DNA of 64,000 bases from JAAYBF01 sp963715445 (GCA_963715445.1 OY970240.1:1116001-1180000), one strand, 5' to 3'; counted from the stretch's first letter, positions 40,749 to 49,519 are shown. Notes: generated by a model not told the origin, from the letters alone. A program made the numbers and translations.

Positions 40749-41381
40749 CTAGCGCCCGCGAAAGGCGGTGTTCGACTCGGCGCTCGGATCCCTCTTGACC
40801 TCCGCGGGGTCCTTGGAGGTGTCGACGAAGAAGCAGGAGAAGCGGTCCCGTTCGTCGTCGGCGAGGCATGTGCGGAAGTAGCCCTCGGCGAGGCGGATCG
40901 TGTTGGCGGTGTCGAGGTTGCGGATCAGCTCCTCGTCCCCCGAGGACTGCACGTAGTCCCGCACGGCCTCCGCGTTGCGCTCGGTGTCCTCCGTCTCCGA
41001 AACGATCACGGGCCGGTTCGCGAGCCCCGAGGCGATCACCCCGGCGAGCCCCAGGACGAGCAGCCCGGTGGCGACCCGGTCCTGCAGCACCTCCCGCGCC
41101 GCCTGCGTGGGGGGCGGCGCTCCGGCGGCCTCGAGCGCAGCGGCACGACGCTCGGCGAGTCGCCGCGCCAGCCACGGACTGACCGCTCCGATCAGGAAGA
41201 GGTTGGCCGAGGCCGCGACCAGCACGCCGACGATGAAGTTCATCCCGGTCGTGGACACCGGCGGCAGCGCGTCGAGGACGATCGCGTCGACCAGGGTCAG
41301 CACGACGAAGGCCGGCCACTGAAGCGCTCCGCGCAGGCGCCAGCGAAGGCGGCTCGGCCAGAAGCGCTCGCGCGGACTCAC
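40749..41381 (-). CDS. Hypothetical membrane protein
   Basis: A 210-residue protein with three hydrophobic segments: 'WPAFVVLTLVDAIVLDAL', 'FIVGVLVAASANLFLIGAVS' and 'VATGLLVLGLAGVIASGLA'. After them comes a soluble C-terminal domain with 'ERNAEAVRDYVQSSGDEELI' and two cysteines ('FRTCLADDERDRFSCFFVD'). The family is not recognised. The GTG at 41381 is preceded by TACGCT at seven bases, so the start is likely leaderless and divergent from lipB. It is convergent with the sulfatase-fold gene. Confidence 0.72.
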   Translation of the reverse strand: MSPRERFWPSRLRWRLRGALQWPAFVVLTLVDAIVLDALPPVSTTGMNFIVGVLVAASANLFLIGAVSPWLARRLAERRAAALEAAGAPPPTQAAREVLQDRVATGLLVLGLAGVIASGLANRPVIVSETEDTERNAEAVRDYVQSSGDEELIRNLDTANTIRLAEGYFRTCLADDERDRFSCFFVDTSKDPAEVKRDPSAESNTAFRGR

Positions 41382-41427
41382 GCCGCGCAGCGTAGCCCGG
41401 CGCGGGCGCCCCCCTAACATCGGTGGC

Positions 41428-42198
41428 GTGTCTGAACTGTGGGTGACCACCCTCGGCGTCGTGCCCTATCGGGACGGCGTCGCCCTGCAGGAGCGCCTGC
41501 GCCAGGCCCGCCAGGCCGACGCGATCCCCGACTGCCTGCTGCTGCTCGAGCACCCGCCCGTCTACACGCGTGGACGGCGCGCACAGCCTGGCGACCTCCC
41601 GATGGACGAGGACTGGTACCGGGCCCAGGGGATCGACGTGGAGGATTCCGACCGCGGCGGCCAGGTCACCTACCACGGCCCCGGGCAGCTGGTGGGCTAC
41701 CCGATCATGCGCGTGCGCTCTGCGCGCGAGTACGTGCACACGATGGAGGCCGCGATGATCGCCGCGCTCGAGGACGAGGGGATCGCCGCGAGCACGCAGG
41801 CCGGGCTGACCGGCGTCTGGGCCACCAGCGCGGGCGCGGAAGGAGCGCAGCCCGATCGTAGATCTGGCGAGCACCGCACCGACGTCTTCCCCGCGAAGAT
41901 CGGGTCGATCGGGGTGCACGTGTCGCGCGGGGTGACGACGCACGGCTTCGCGATCAACGTCGACAACGACCTGCAGCCCTTCCAGTGGATCCTCGCCTGC
42001 GGCGCCGAGGGGGCCAGGATGACCTCCGTGAGCGCCGAGACCGGGCGCTCCGGATCGCTCGGCTGCTTTCGAAAGCGCGTGGCCTGGCGCTTCGCCGACG
42101 CCTTCGGGCTGCGCCAGCGGATCGTCTCCGCGCGGCGCCTGCACGAATCGGCGGTGTCGGCCACCGTCGGGGCGCCGCAGATAGCATCGGCCCTCTGA
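41428..42198 (+). CDS. lipB: Octanoyltransferase LipB
   Basis: It transfers octanoyl from acyl carrier protein to the lipoyl domain lysine. Motifs: 'LLLEHPPVYTRGRRA', 'RGGQVTYHGPGQLVGYPIM', the catalytic Lys in 'AKIGSIGVHVSRGVTTHGFA' and the catalytic Cys in 'ILACGAEGARMTSV'. TAACAT (41415-41420) seven bases before the GTG indicates a leaderless start. Its stop overlaps the lipA ATG. The natural targets include PdhC, encoded in the same window. Confidence 0.95.
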   Translation: MSELWVTTLGVVPYRDGVALQERLRQARQADAIPDCLLLLEHPPVYTRGRRAQPGDLPMDEDWYRAQGIDVEDSDRGGQVTYHGPGQLVGYPIMRVRSAREYVHTMEAAMIAALEDEGIAASTQAGLTGVWATSAGAEGAQPDRRSGEHRTDVFPAKIGSIGVHVSRGVTTHGFAINVDNDLQPFQWILACGAEGARMTSVSAETGRSGSLGCFRKRVAWRFADAFGLRQRIVSARRLHESAVSATVGAPQIASAL

Positions 42199-43175
42199 TG
42201 GCGGACGAGCCCAACGCGCGCGAGCACCGCACCCGCTCACGCGCCAACCCCGGCGGCGCGCGCGATCTCGGCCTCGGCGAGGTGATCGAGTTCGGAGCGC
42301 GCAAGCCGCGCTGGTTCAAGGTGCCGGCCCCCGGCGGGGAGCGCTACCGCGAGCTGCGCAAGGAGATGGACGAGGAGGGCCTGCACACGGTCTGCCAGGA
42401 GGCCGCCTGCCCGAACATCGGCGACTGCTGGGAGCGCGGCACCGCGACCTTCATGATCCTCGGCGACACCTGCACCCGGCGCTGCGGCTTCTGCAACGTG
42501 AAGAGCGGCAAGCCGACCTTCAACGACCCGCTCGAGCCGCTGCGCGTGGCCCAGTCGGTGAAGCGGATGGGCCTGCGCCACGCGGTGATCACGAGCGTCG
42601 ACCGGGACGACCTCCCCGACCTCGGCTCGTCCGCCTTCGTCGGCGTGATCCGCTCGATCCGCCGCTTCTCCCCGGACACGAAGGTCGAGGTGCTGACGCC
42701 CGACTTCCGCGGCGAGGAGATGCCTCTCGCCCGCGTGATCGCGGAGCGGCCCGACGTCTTCAACCACAACGTGGAGACCGTGCCGCGGCTCTACCCGCTC
42801 GCCCGCCGCGGCTCGAAGTTCCTGCGCTCGTGCCGCGTGCTGCGCAACGCGAAGGAGATGGGCGGCGACGGAGTGGTTACGAAGTCCGGCCTGATGACCG
42901 GCCTCGGCGAATCGCGGGAGGAGATGCTCGAGACGTTCGGGATCCTGCGCGAGCACGGCGTGCAGGTGCTGACCGTGGGCCAGTACCTGCGCCCCACGCG
43001 CGACCACCTCCCGGTGGTGCGCTACTGGCATCCCGACGAGTTCGCCGACCTCGAGCGCGAGGCGTACGCGATGGGCTTCGAAGCGGTTGCCGCCGGTCCG
43101 CTGGTCCGCTCGAGCTACTTCGCCGAGCAGACCTTGGAGCGAGCCTCCGACGCAGCGAGCGCCTCAGCCAGTTGA
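42198..43175 (+). CDS. lipA: Lipoyl synthase LipA
   Basis: A radical SAM enzyme that inserts two sulfurs into the octanoyl group. Both clusters are visible: the auxiliary 'CQEAACPNIGDCW' and the radical SAM 'CTRRCGFC'; the C-terminal 'GPLVRSSYFAEQ' has the conserved Ser that ligates the auxiliary cluster. 'VRYWHPDEFADL' and 'GLGESREEM' are family signatures. At 325 residues it is full length. The ATG shares its A with the lipB stop. Confidence 0.97.
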   Translation: MADEPNAREHRTRSRANPGGARDLGLGEVIEFGARKPRWFKVPAPGGERYRELRKEMDEEGLHTVCQEAACPNIGDCWERGTATFMILGDTCTRRCGFCNVKSGKPTFNDPLEPLRVAQSVKRMGLRHAVITSVDRDDLPDLGSSAFVGVIRSIRRFSPDTKVEVLTPDFRGEEMPLARVIAERPDVFNHNVETVPRLYPLARRGSKFLRSCRVLRNAKEMGGDGVVTKSGLMTGLGESREEMLETFGILREHGVQVLTVGQYLRPTRDHLPVVRYWHPDEFADLEREAYAMGFEAVAAGPLVRSSYFAEQTLERASDAASASAS

Positions 43176-43220
43176 GACCGGCGCCCTCGGGGCGCCGCTC
43201 GGCCATCATCCCCCGCTCAG

Positions 43221-44006
43221 ATGTTCCCGCTGAAGGACAGCATCCCCACGCGGCGGTTTCCGCTGCTCACCGTCGCCTTCGTGTTGATCAACGTGGTGAT
43301 GTTCTTCGGCTTCCAGGGGGCCTTCTCCGGCACCGACGCCGAGTTCGACCAGAAGATCGCCGAGTACGGCGCGATCCCCTACGAGATCTCCCACCCGGGC
43401 AAGCACTGCGACCTCGCCGACGGCCAGGTGGTGTGCGAGGGCCAGGAGGGCGTCGTCGGAGAGGCGCCCGACGGCCTCGCCCCGACGTGGCTCACGCTGC
43501 TCACCTCGATGTTCATGCACGGAGGCCTGCTCCACCTCGGCGGGAACATGCTGTTCCTCTGGATCTTCGGCAACAACATCGAGGACTCGATGGGGCGGTT
43601 CCGATTCGTCGCCTTCTACCTGCTGGGCGGCCTGGCCGCGATGGGCCTGCAGACGGTCATCGCGCCCGACGCGGCCGTGCCTACCATCGGGGCGTCGGGG
43701 GCTGTGGCCGCGGTGCTCGGCGGCTATGCGCTGCTCTACCCGCGTGCGCGTGTGGTGACGTTCGTCCTGATCATCCTGTTCTTCACGGTCATCGAGCTGC
43801 CCGCGCTGGTGGTGCTCGGGCTGTGGTTCCTGCTCCAGGCGGCCGCCGGGGCGGCCGAGCTGGGCAACCCGATCGCCGGCGGCGAGGGGGGCGTGGCCTA
43901 CTTCGCGCACATCGGCGGATTCATCTTCGGCCTGCTCGTGATCCGCCTGTTCGCCAACAACGTGCATGAGGACTACGACCAGGCGCGGCGAATGCCGGTG
44001 TACTGA
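43221..44006 (+). CDS. Rhomboid-family intramembrane serine protease
   Basis: A 261-residue polytopic protease. The catalytic pair is visible as Ser in 'IGASGAVAAVLGGYAL' and His in 'AYFAHIGGFIFGLLVI'; the conserved 'HGGLLHLGGNMLFLWIFGNN' (H..N) helix is upstream. A Cys-containing loop ('GKHCDLADGQVVCEG') lies between TM1 and TM2. It is expected to cleave membrane substrates, which are unknown. It is coupled to a downstream 59-residue membrane protein. Confidence 0.93.
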   Translation: MFPLKDSIPTRRFPLLTVAFVLINVVMFFGFQGAFSGTDAEFDQKIAEYGAIPYEISHPGKHCDLADGQVVCEGQEGVVGEAPDGLAPTWLTLLTSMFMHGGLLHLGGNMLFLWIFGNNIEDSMGRFRFVAFYLLGGLAAMGLQTVIAPDAAVPTIGASGAVAAVLGGYALLYPRARVVTFVLIILFFTVIELPALVVLGLWFLLQAAAGAAELGNPIAGGEGGVAYFAHIGGFIFGLLVIRLFANNVHEDYDQARRMPVY

Positions 44007-44185
44007 TGAACGCCCGAACCTTCGCGCTCACCGGCTCGCTCCTGTTCGTCGTCGTGCTCGGCGGGCTGACGATCTACGTGATCGCGACCACCGGGATCGA
44101 CATCCTCGGGATCATCTCGCTGGCGATCGTCGGGCTGTTCGGCTTCGGCGTGGTGGGCGCCATCCTCAACCCGCCCGACAAGTAG
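44006..44185 (+). CDS. 59-residue membrane protein
   Basis: Starts at ATG 44006, which shares its A with the rhomboid stop, and ends at TAG 44185. The sequence begins 'MNARTFALTGSLLFVVVLGG' and ends 'GAILNPPDK', with two predicted membrane helices separated by 'ATTGID'. Overlap with the rhomboid gene suggests co-expression and perhaps association. The family is not recognised. Confidence 0.7.
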   Translation: MNARTFALTGSLLFVVVLGGLTIYVIATTGIDILGIISLAIVGLFGFGVVGAILNPPDK

Positions 44186-44233
44186 CCGCCGCGCTCGCCG
44201 GCCTCAGGCGCTTCGTGCGAAACTGAGCCCCGC

Positions 44234-44306
44234 GGGGCCATAGCTCAGTTGGAAGAGCGCCGCCTTTGCAAGGCGGAGGTCGCCGGTTCGAGCCCGGCTG
44301 GCTCCA
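44234..44306 (+). tRNA. tRNA-Ala (UGC)
   Basis: A 73-base cloverleaf: acceptor GGGGCCA pairs with TGGCTCC and contains the G3-U70 pair that identifies alanine tRNAs. The D-arm is TAGCTCAGTTGGAAGAGC, the anticodon stem is CCGCC/GGCGG with loop TTTGCAA (anticodon TGC), and the T-arm contains GGTTCGAGC. No CCA is encoded. Confidence 0.97.
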
Positions 44307-44554
44307 TCGGGGTTATCAATGAACGTATCTACGAAGTCGGGTACACCCGCCGCGTTTCGAGGTATCCCTTGCTGTTTAGGAGCGTGAAAGCTGGACTGGC
44401 GCCAGCGAGGCGTGGTGTCATCGCCGCCAGAGCAGGCATGTGGTCAATGCGACAGGCAGCCGTCTCCTGCGTGAGCTGCAGGCCCAGTGGATTTCGATGA
44501 GTTCACCCGTGGAAGCCCGCTCTTCGCGCAAGCTGCACCCAGCACCGAACCCGG
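44307..44554. other. Gene-free, less GC-rich stretch after tRNA-Ala
   Basis: No gene is supported in these 248 bases. The composition is visibly less G+C-rich than the flanks and codon bias is weak in all frames. It may be the edge of an old insertion at the tRNA, but no repeat of the tRNA 3' end was found nearby. Confidence 0.4.
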
Positions 44555-44911
44555 CTAGGACACGTAGGCCTTGCGCACCATGGCGGCCGTCCATCGGTTC
44601 GTGCCGTGGGCCGGCGGGACATCCTTGCTGTTCAGGATCTCAGCGATCTCGGTGAGGGACTTGCCTTTCGCGAGCAGCGTCCGAATCTGCATCCGCCATC
44701 CATAGTCCCGGTTGTTGCACCAGATGTGGGACAGCCGAACATTCTCGGCAATGAGCTTTCCGCCGGCCGACTTGAGGATCGGGTAGTGGTCGGGCGAGGG
44801 CGCCCACGGGGTGCGCGGCGTCGTGACCGGATCGAACGCGCCGCGGCCCTTGTGGTGGTAGCACTGCGGCATCTCGCACTTCAGGGCGAGGAGCTGGCCG
44901 CGTTCGGCCAT
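44555..44911 (-). CDS. Small Cys/His-rich HNH-like protein
   Basis: A 118-residue protein with two apparent parts. The first is a zinc/HNH-like module: 'KCEMPQCYHHKG', 'PDHYPILKSAGGKLIAENVR' and 'LSHIWCNNRDYGWR', where paired cysteines and the DH/N/H arrangement look like an HNH nuclease. The second is a helix-turn-helix-like end ('GKSLTEIAEILNSKDVPPAH' then 'WTAAMVRKAYVS') reminiscent of the serine-recombinase tail. ATG 44911 is chosen; GTGs at 44974 and 44992 would extend it. It lies in the atypical patch after tRNA-Ala and may be of mobile origin. Function is unproven. Confidence 0.6.
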   Translation of the reverse strand: MAERGQLLALKCEMPQCYHHKGRGAFDPVTTPRTPWAPSPDHYPILKSAGGKLIAENVRLSHIWCNNRDYGWRMQIRTLLAKGKSLTEIAEILNSKDVPPAHGTNRWTAAMVRKAYVS

Positions 44912-45076
44912 CTGCACAAGGACACCCTTCACACCGAGCGCACGGAGCTGGTCCGCGACCGATCTATCCGCCACGCGCTGATCTTGACACACGGCGGCCG
45001 AACCAACACGAAATCTGGCCCGAGCCGCCGCGGCTACCGCTCTCGAGTGAAAGCAGAGGAGTTGAACTCAGGCCCC

Positions 45077-45316
45077 TTACGGGATGTCGTCTTCGGTCAC
45101 GTGTGACTCGCACCCGACGCGCTGGGCTTCGGAGACGGCGTCGGCGCAGTAGTCCTTGACCGCGTCATTCGCGCCTTCGGCTTGATCAATGTCTTCCGCT
45201 TCAAACTCCTGTGACGGAGTGCCGTCGAGCTTCTCCGGCGTAGTGTCGACGCTTCCGCACCCGACCATCCCCAAGCTGATGGCTCCAACGGCCAGGACCC
45301 GCGTCAACGAACTCAT
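45077..45316 (-). CDS. Small lipoprotein of unknown function
   Basis: A 79-residue exported lipoprotein: start 'MSSLTRVLAVGAISLGMVGC' with lipobox GMVGC, then an acidic mature part with two further cysteines ('VKDYCADAV', 'RVGCESHV') that could form a disulfide. The family is not recognised. It is isolated in the gene-poor patch after tRNA-Ala. Confidence 0.65.
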   Translation of the reverse strand: MSSLTRVLAVGAISLGMVGCGSVDTTPEKLDGTPSQEFEAEDIDQAEGANDAVKDYCADAVSEAQRVGCESHVTEDDIP

Positions 45317-45650
45317 GAGCCCATGATGCACTGTTGAGTTTCCGGCGGCTGCCTGAACATCGAAGCGATGCCTCCCGCCTGGCCCGCCCATGGATCGCAT
45401 CACGGGCTAGTCGCCGACCGCGAATGCTTCCTCGTCATGCACAACCGGCGCGGCACATCTCCCTGCTCGCCGACTTGCGCGGCATCTGAAATTCGCCGAC
45501 AGGAGGAACTCCCTCCACCTGGATGTCAGATCGGTAGGTCGTGGATATCGTCCATCGAAGTTCGGGCATGCGGCCGGGGGGCTGCAGGACGGGTTCCTAA
45601 CGAGCCGAGGGCATTCAGCTCGAGCCCGACGAGGCTCGATCCGGCTCGGC
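45317..45650. other. 334-base stretch without a supported gene
   Basis: Nothing recognisable is encoded here. An open frame on the plus strand (45368-45715) lacks family features and runs into the thioesterase gene on the other strand, so it was not accepted. Confidence 0.4.
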
Positions 45651-46190
45651 TCAGGGCCGCAGGATCAGGCAGGAGCTGGAGGCCGTGGCGATCTTGCGGC
45701 CGTCGGGATCCGTGATCTCGCCGTCGGCGAAGCAGACGCGGCTGCCCCGCTTGGTGACCCAGCCGCGAGCCAGCAGCGGCACGCCAGCCTTGGCCGGGCG
45801 CATGTAGCTCACCTTGATCTCGATCGACGTGTAGCCGACACCCGCCGGGAGGGTCGTGTGAACGGCGCAGCCGACCACCGAGTCGAGCAGCGTGCACATC
45901 AGCCCGCCGTGCACGAGGCCGAGGGGGTTGTAGGTGGACTCGTCGGGATCGCAGCGGAACACGACCTCGCCGTCCTCGGCCGAGACGGGCTCGAAGCCCA
46001 TCAGGCGCGCGATCGGCGACATCGGCAGCCCACCCTCGCCCATCGTCCGCAGGTACTCGAGCCCCGGCATCTGCAGGCCAGCTGCGGCGGTCGGCCCCGG
46101 GTCGTGCCACACGACCTCCCGTCGGCGCTCAGGGCCCCAGGCTGCCTGGTCTGGCTGCGGCGGAGCAGTGGCGTCGTCGGAGGCGCTCAT
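45651..46190 (-). CDS. PaaI-type hotdog thioesterase
   Basis: A 179-residue hotdog-fold acyl-CoA thioesterase. 'YNPLGLVHGGLMCTLLDSVV' holds the HGG motif of PaaI enzymes, followed by 'AVHTTLPAGVGYTSIEIKVS' and 'VTKRGSRVCFADGEI'. The N-terminal 60 residues are an extra segment rich in Trp/Pro. TAGCCT eight bases before the ATG suggests a separate leaderless transcript although the GMC gene is 46 bases upstream. The substrate is not known. Confidence 0.88.
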   Translation of the reverse strand: MSASDDATAPPQPDQAAWGPERRREVVWHDPGPTAAAGLQMPGLEYLRTMGEGGLPMSPIARLMGFEPVSAEDGEVVFRCDPDESTYNPLGLVHGGLMCTLLDSVVGCAVHTTLPAGVGYTSIEIKVSYMRPAKAGVPLLARGWVTKRGSRVCFADGEITDPDGRKIATASSSCLILRP

Positions 46191-46236
46191 CGGCGAGGAG
46201 GCTACAGCGGTACGGGCGCCGCGCGCCCCTGTCTCG

Positions 46237-47817
46237 CTACGCGATGGAGGGGATCTCGGCGCTGGCGCGCAGGGGCGTTGCGCCCTTGATCAGGTCCGCC
46301 GCGCGCTCGGCGATCGCGATGACGGGAGCGTTGGTGTTGCCGCGCGGCACCACCGGCATCACGGAGGCGTCGACCACCCGCAGGCCCTCGAGGCCGGTGA
46401 CGCGCAGATCCTCGTCGACGACGGAGCCGATCGCACAGGTACCCACCGGGTGATAGATCGGATAGGTGGTGCGCGCGATGTGCTCGCGCAGCGCCGCGTC
46501 GGAATCGTCGGCGGGCAGCGTGAACGGCTCCGCGCAGTAGGGCCGCATCGCGGGCTGCGAGCAGATCTCCACCGTCAGGCGGTGCGCGGCGAGCATCCGC
46601 GCGAGGTCCCTCTCCGACGAGTAGAAGTCGTTGTGCACGATCGGCTTGGCCGTCGGGTCGTTCGAGGCGAGCCGCACCGACCCGCGCGCCTCCGGGGTCA
46701 GCAGGCAGGGCGAGGCCCACACGCCATGGGCCTGCGGATCGCTCATCCCCTCGTCGACCACGTGCAGCGGCGCGACGTGGATCTGGATGTCGGGCGCGGC
46801 CGCGCCCTCCTCCACTCGGACGAAGCCACCGGCCTCCGCGAGGTTGGAGGCGAACGGGCCCGTCTGCGAGGCCTCGTACTGCGAGCGGGCAGCAGGGTCG
46901 AGGGCGAGCAGCAGGCTCTCCGGCTCCGGAGTGGTCCACACGCTGTAGCTGGCGGCGTGATCGCTCAGGTTCTCCCCGACCGCCGGCTGATCGAGCAGCA
47001 CCTCCACCTCGCGCAGCGTCAGGTGCTCGGCAGGGCCGACACCGGAGAGCATCAGCAGCTGCGGCGAGTTGTAGGCGCCGCCGCAGAGGATCACCTCGCG
47101 CTGCGCGCGGAGCTCCTTGGGCTGCCCGAGCTGGAACGCCTCTACCCCCACCGCGCGGGTGCCCTCGAACAGCACGCGGTGGACGTGCATGTACGGCATC
47201 ACGGTCAGGTTCGGCCGCTCGGCGGTCGGATGCAAATAGGCGACCGCGGCGCTGGCGCGCAGGCCGCCGCGCTGGGTCACCTGGTACATCCCGACGCCGT
47301 CCTGCTCGGCGCCGTTGAAGTCCTCGTTGCGCGCCAGGCCGGCCTCGACGCCCGCCTCCACGAACGCCTGCGAGATCTTGTTGCCCGAGCGTTGCTCGGA
47401 CACCGCGAGCGGGCCGCCGGCGCCGTGCCACTCCGACGCTCCCCGCTCGTTGTCCTCGGACTTGAGGAAGTAGGGCAGGAGGTCGTCCCACGCCCAGCCC
47501 TGGATGCCCCAGTCGTCGTAGTCCCGGCGGTTGCCGCGGATATAGACCATCGCGTTCACCGAAGACGAGCCGCCAAGCACCTTGCCACGCGGCAGCGGCA
47601 GGCGGCGCCCGTTGCAGAGCTGCTCAGGGGCCGAGTAGTAGTCCCAGTCGACCTCCGTGCGGGGCAGCTTCAGGTAGCCGAGCGGGACGTGGATGTTCAG
47701 GTTCGCGTCAGGCGGCCCCGCCTCGAGCAGGAGGACCTCCACGTCCGGGTCCTCCGTCAGCCGCGCGGCGAGCACGCAGCCCGCGGACCCTGCCCCGACG
47801 ATCACGTAGTCGTACAT
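46237..47817 (-). CDS. GMC-family FAD oxidoreductase
   Basis: A 526-residue glucose-methanol-choline oxidoreductase. Signatures are 'DYVIVGAGSAGCVLAARL' (FAD), 'LPRGKVLGGSSSVNAMVYIR' (GMC signature 1), 'ILCGGAYNSPQLLMLSGVGP' (signature 2), and the catalytic His pair in 'TYPIYHPVGTCAIG' and 'VPRGNTNAPVIAIAERAAD'. The closest functional group is choline or alcohol dehydrogenases; the substrate is undetermined. Confidence 0.92.
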   Translation of the reverse strand: MYDYVIVGAGSAGCVLAARLTEDPDVEVLLLEAGPPDANLNIHVPLGYLKLPRTEVDWDYYSAPEQLCNGRRLPLPRGKVLGGSSSVNAMVYIRGNRRDYDDWGIQGWAWDDLLPYFLKSEDNERGASEWHGAGGPLAVSEQRSGNKISQAFVEAGVEAGLARNEDFNGAEQDGVGMYQVTQRGGLRASAAVAYLHPTAERPNLTVMPYMHVHRVLFEGTRAVGVEAFQLGQPKELRAQREVILCGGAYNSPQLLMLSGVGPAEHLTLREVEVLLDQPAVGENLSDHAASYSVWTTPEPESLLLALDPAARSQYEASQTGPFASNLAEAGGFVRVEEGAAAPDIQIHVAPLHVVDEGMSDPQAHGVWASPCLLTPEARGSVRLASNDPTAKPIVHNDFYSSERDLARMLAAHRLTVEICSQPAMRPYCAEPFTLPADDSDAALREHIARTTYPIYHPVGTCAIGSVVDEDLRVTGLEGLRVVDASVMPVVPRGNTNAPVIAIAERAADLIKGATPLRASAEIPSIA

Positions 47818-47939
47818 CGACCGATGCTCTCACCTCGCCGGACGCGGAGTCAACCGTTGTCCCGCTGTAGGGAACGAGCAGGGCAGATCTTCTACGCATG
47901 TCCATACGTGGACGGCCCGTTCGTGGCGAACATCGAGGT

Positions 47940-48677
47940 ATGGCTGCGCGAGCTCCACAGATCGTCGCCTTCGGGGGCGGCGGCTTCTCCATGGAAGCAG
48001 GCAATCCGCTGCTGGACGATTACGTCCTCTCGCTCACCGGGTCGGCTCGCCCACGCGTGTGCTTTCTCCCCACCGCGTCGGGCGACGCCGACCATTACAT
48101 AGTGCGCTTCTACCGCCAGTTCGCCACCCGCTGCGATGCCAGTCATGTGTCCCTGTTCAGGCGCGACCGCGAGGGAGTGGAGGCGAACTTCGCCGAGCAC
48201 CTGCTGAATCAGGATCTGATCTACGTCGGCGGGGGGAACCTCGTGAGCCTGCTCGGCACATGGCGCGCGCACGGGCTGCACTCCGTGCTGCGCCGCGCGT
48301 GGCGGCAGGGAGTGGTGCTCTGCGGTCCGTCAGCCGGATCGCTGTGCTGGTTCGCGGAGGCGCTGACCGCCTTCCACTCAGCGCCCTACCGAGTCCCCGG
48401 GCTCGGGCTGCTGCCTCACTCGAACTGCGTCCACTACGACGCCGAGCCGCAGCGGCGCGAGGAGTACCGCCGCTTCGTCGGCGACGGGATGCGGCCGGGC
48501 TACGCCGCCGACGACGGCGCCGCGCTGCACTTCGTGGGCAAGGACCTGGCACGAGTCGTCAGCTCGCGGCCGCGTGCCGGCGCCTACCGCGTGGAGCCTG
48601 TGGGCAACGAGGTCGTGGAGACGCCGCTCGCGGTGGAGTACCTCGGGATGCCGATGCCCGCCCTGGCGACTGCGTGA
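47940..48677 (+). CDS. Peptidase E-like (S51 family) protein 1
   Basis: A 245-residue class I glutamine amidotransferase-like hydrolase of the peptidase E/cyanophycinase group. 'IVAFGGGGFSMEAGNPLLDD' opens the fold, 'LIYVGGGNLVSLLGTWRAHG' follows, and 'LCGPSAGSLCWF' is the nucleophile elbow with Ser. The family cleaves Asp-X dipeptides or related bonds. ATG 47940 is chosen because conservation starts there; ATG 47898 is in frame upstream. It is coupled by GTGA to a paralogue. Confidence 0.85.
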   Translation: MAARAPQIVAFGGGGFSMEAGNPLLDDYVLSLTGSARPRVCFLPTASGDADHYIVRFYRQFATRCDASHVSLFRRDREGVEANFAEHLLNQDLIYVGGGNLVSLLGTWRAHGLHSVLRRAWRQGVVLCGPSAGSLCWFAEALTAFHSAPYRVPGLGLLPHSNCVHYDAEPQRREEYRRFVGDGMRPGYAADDGAALHFVGKDLARVVSSRPRAGAYRVEPVGNEVVETPLAVEYLGMPMPALATA

Positions 48678-49480
48678 GCGCGAGGGAGGTCGTCCCCGAG
48701 GAGCGCCGCACGATCCTGGCGCTCGGCGGCGGCGGGTTCACGATGGAGCCCGGCAACCCGGCGCTCGACGATTTCGTGCTCACGCTCACCACCGCCCGCG
48801 AGCCGCGGATCCTCTTCCTGCCCACAGCCTCGGGAGATCCGGCCGCCCAGATCAACGCCTTCCGCGCGCGCTTCGGCGGGCGTGCGTGCGTAGCGGAGCA
48901 GCTGTCCCTGTTCCACCTCCACGACAGCGAGCGAACGCTGGCCGAGGTGATCGCCGAGCAGGACGTGATCTACGCCGGCGGAGGGTCGATGCGCAACCTG
49001 CTGGCGATCTGGCGGGCCCACGGGCTCGACCGCCTGCTGGTGGAAGCCTGGGAGCGCGGGACCGTGCTCGCGGGGATCAGCGCCGGAGCGATGTGCTGGT
49101 TCGAGGGCGGGGTGACGAAGTCGAGCGGGCCACCGGAGCCGATCGGCGGCCTCGGCGTGCTGCCGGGCTCGCTCTCGGTCCACGCCGACGGCGAGCCCGA
49201 GCGGCTGCCGATCTGGCTCGAGGCGGTGCGCACCGGCCAGCTGCCGGGCGGCTGGGCCGCCGACGACGGCGCCGCGCTGCTGTTCCGCGGCCGCCGCTTC
49301 GAGCGCGCCGTGAGCTCGCGGCCGGGGGCCTCGGCGCTGCGCGTCGACGCCGTGGAGGGCGAGCTCGTGCGCCGGCGGATCGAGGCCGAGCTGCTCGGCG
49401 CCAAGCGCGACCTGTCCCACACGAGCGACGACGTGATGGAGCTGCGCAGGGTGCGCGCCATGCATCGCGGGCGCAGCTGA
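48674..49480 (+). CDS. Peptidase E-like (S51 family) protein 2
   Basis: A 268-residue paralogue of the preceding gene. Shared segments include 'ILALGGGGFTMEPGNPALDD', 'DVIYAGGGSMRNLLAIWRAH', 'LAGISAGAMCWF' (Ser nucleophile) and 'GWAADDGAALLFRGR'. GTG 48674 overlaps the stop of the first copy, so the two are translated together, possibly as a heteromer. The C-terminal 25 residues are an added basic tail. Confidence 0.85.
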   Translation: MSAREVVPEERRTILALGGGGFTMEPGNPALDDFVLTLTTAREPRILFLPTASGDPAAQINAFRARFGGRACVAEQLSLFHLHDSERTLAEVIAEQDVIYAGGGSMRNLLAIWRAHGLDRLLVEAWERGTVLAGISAGAMCWFEGGVTKSSGPPEPIGGLGVLPGSLSVHADGEPERLPIWLEAVRTGQLPGGWAADDGAALLFRGRRFERAVSSRPGASALRVDAVEGELVRRRIEAELLGAKRDLSHTSDDVMELRRVRAMHRGRS

Positions 49481-49519
49481 GCGCTTCCGCGGCCGGCCCA
49501 TCTCGGCGAGCACCGGCGG

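Noticed and set aside
43966..44226. 86-codon plus-strand frame at the rhomboid end
   Set aside because: It is Arg-rich and out of frame with the much better 59-residue membrane protein at 44006-44185.
45368..45715. Plus-strand open frame as a gene
   Set aside because: No family features, Ser/Arg/Pro-rich composition typical of a chance GC-rich frame, and antisense overlap with the thioesterase.
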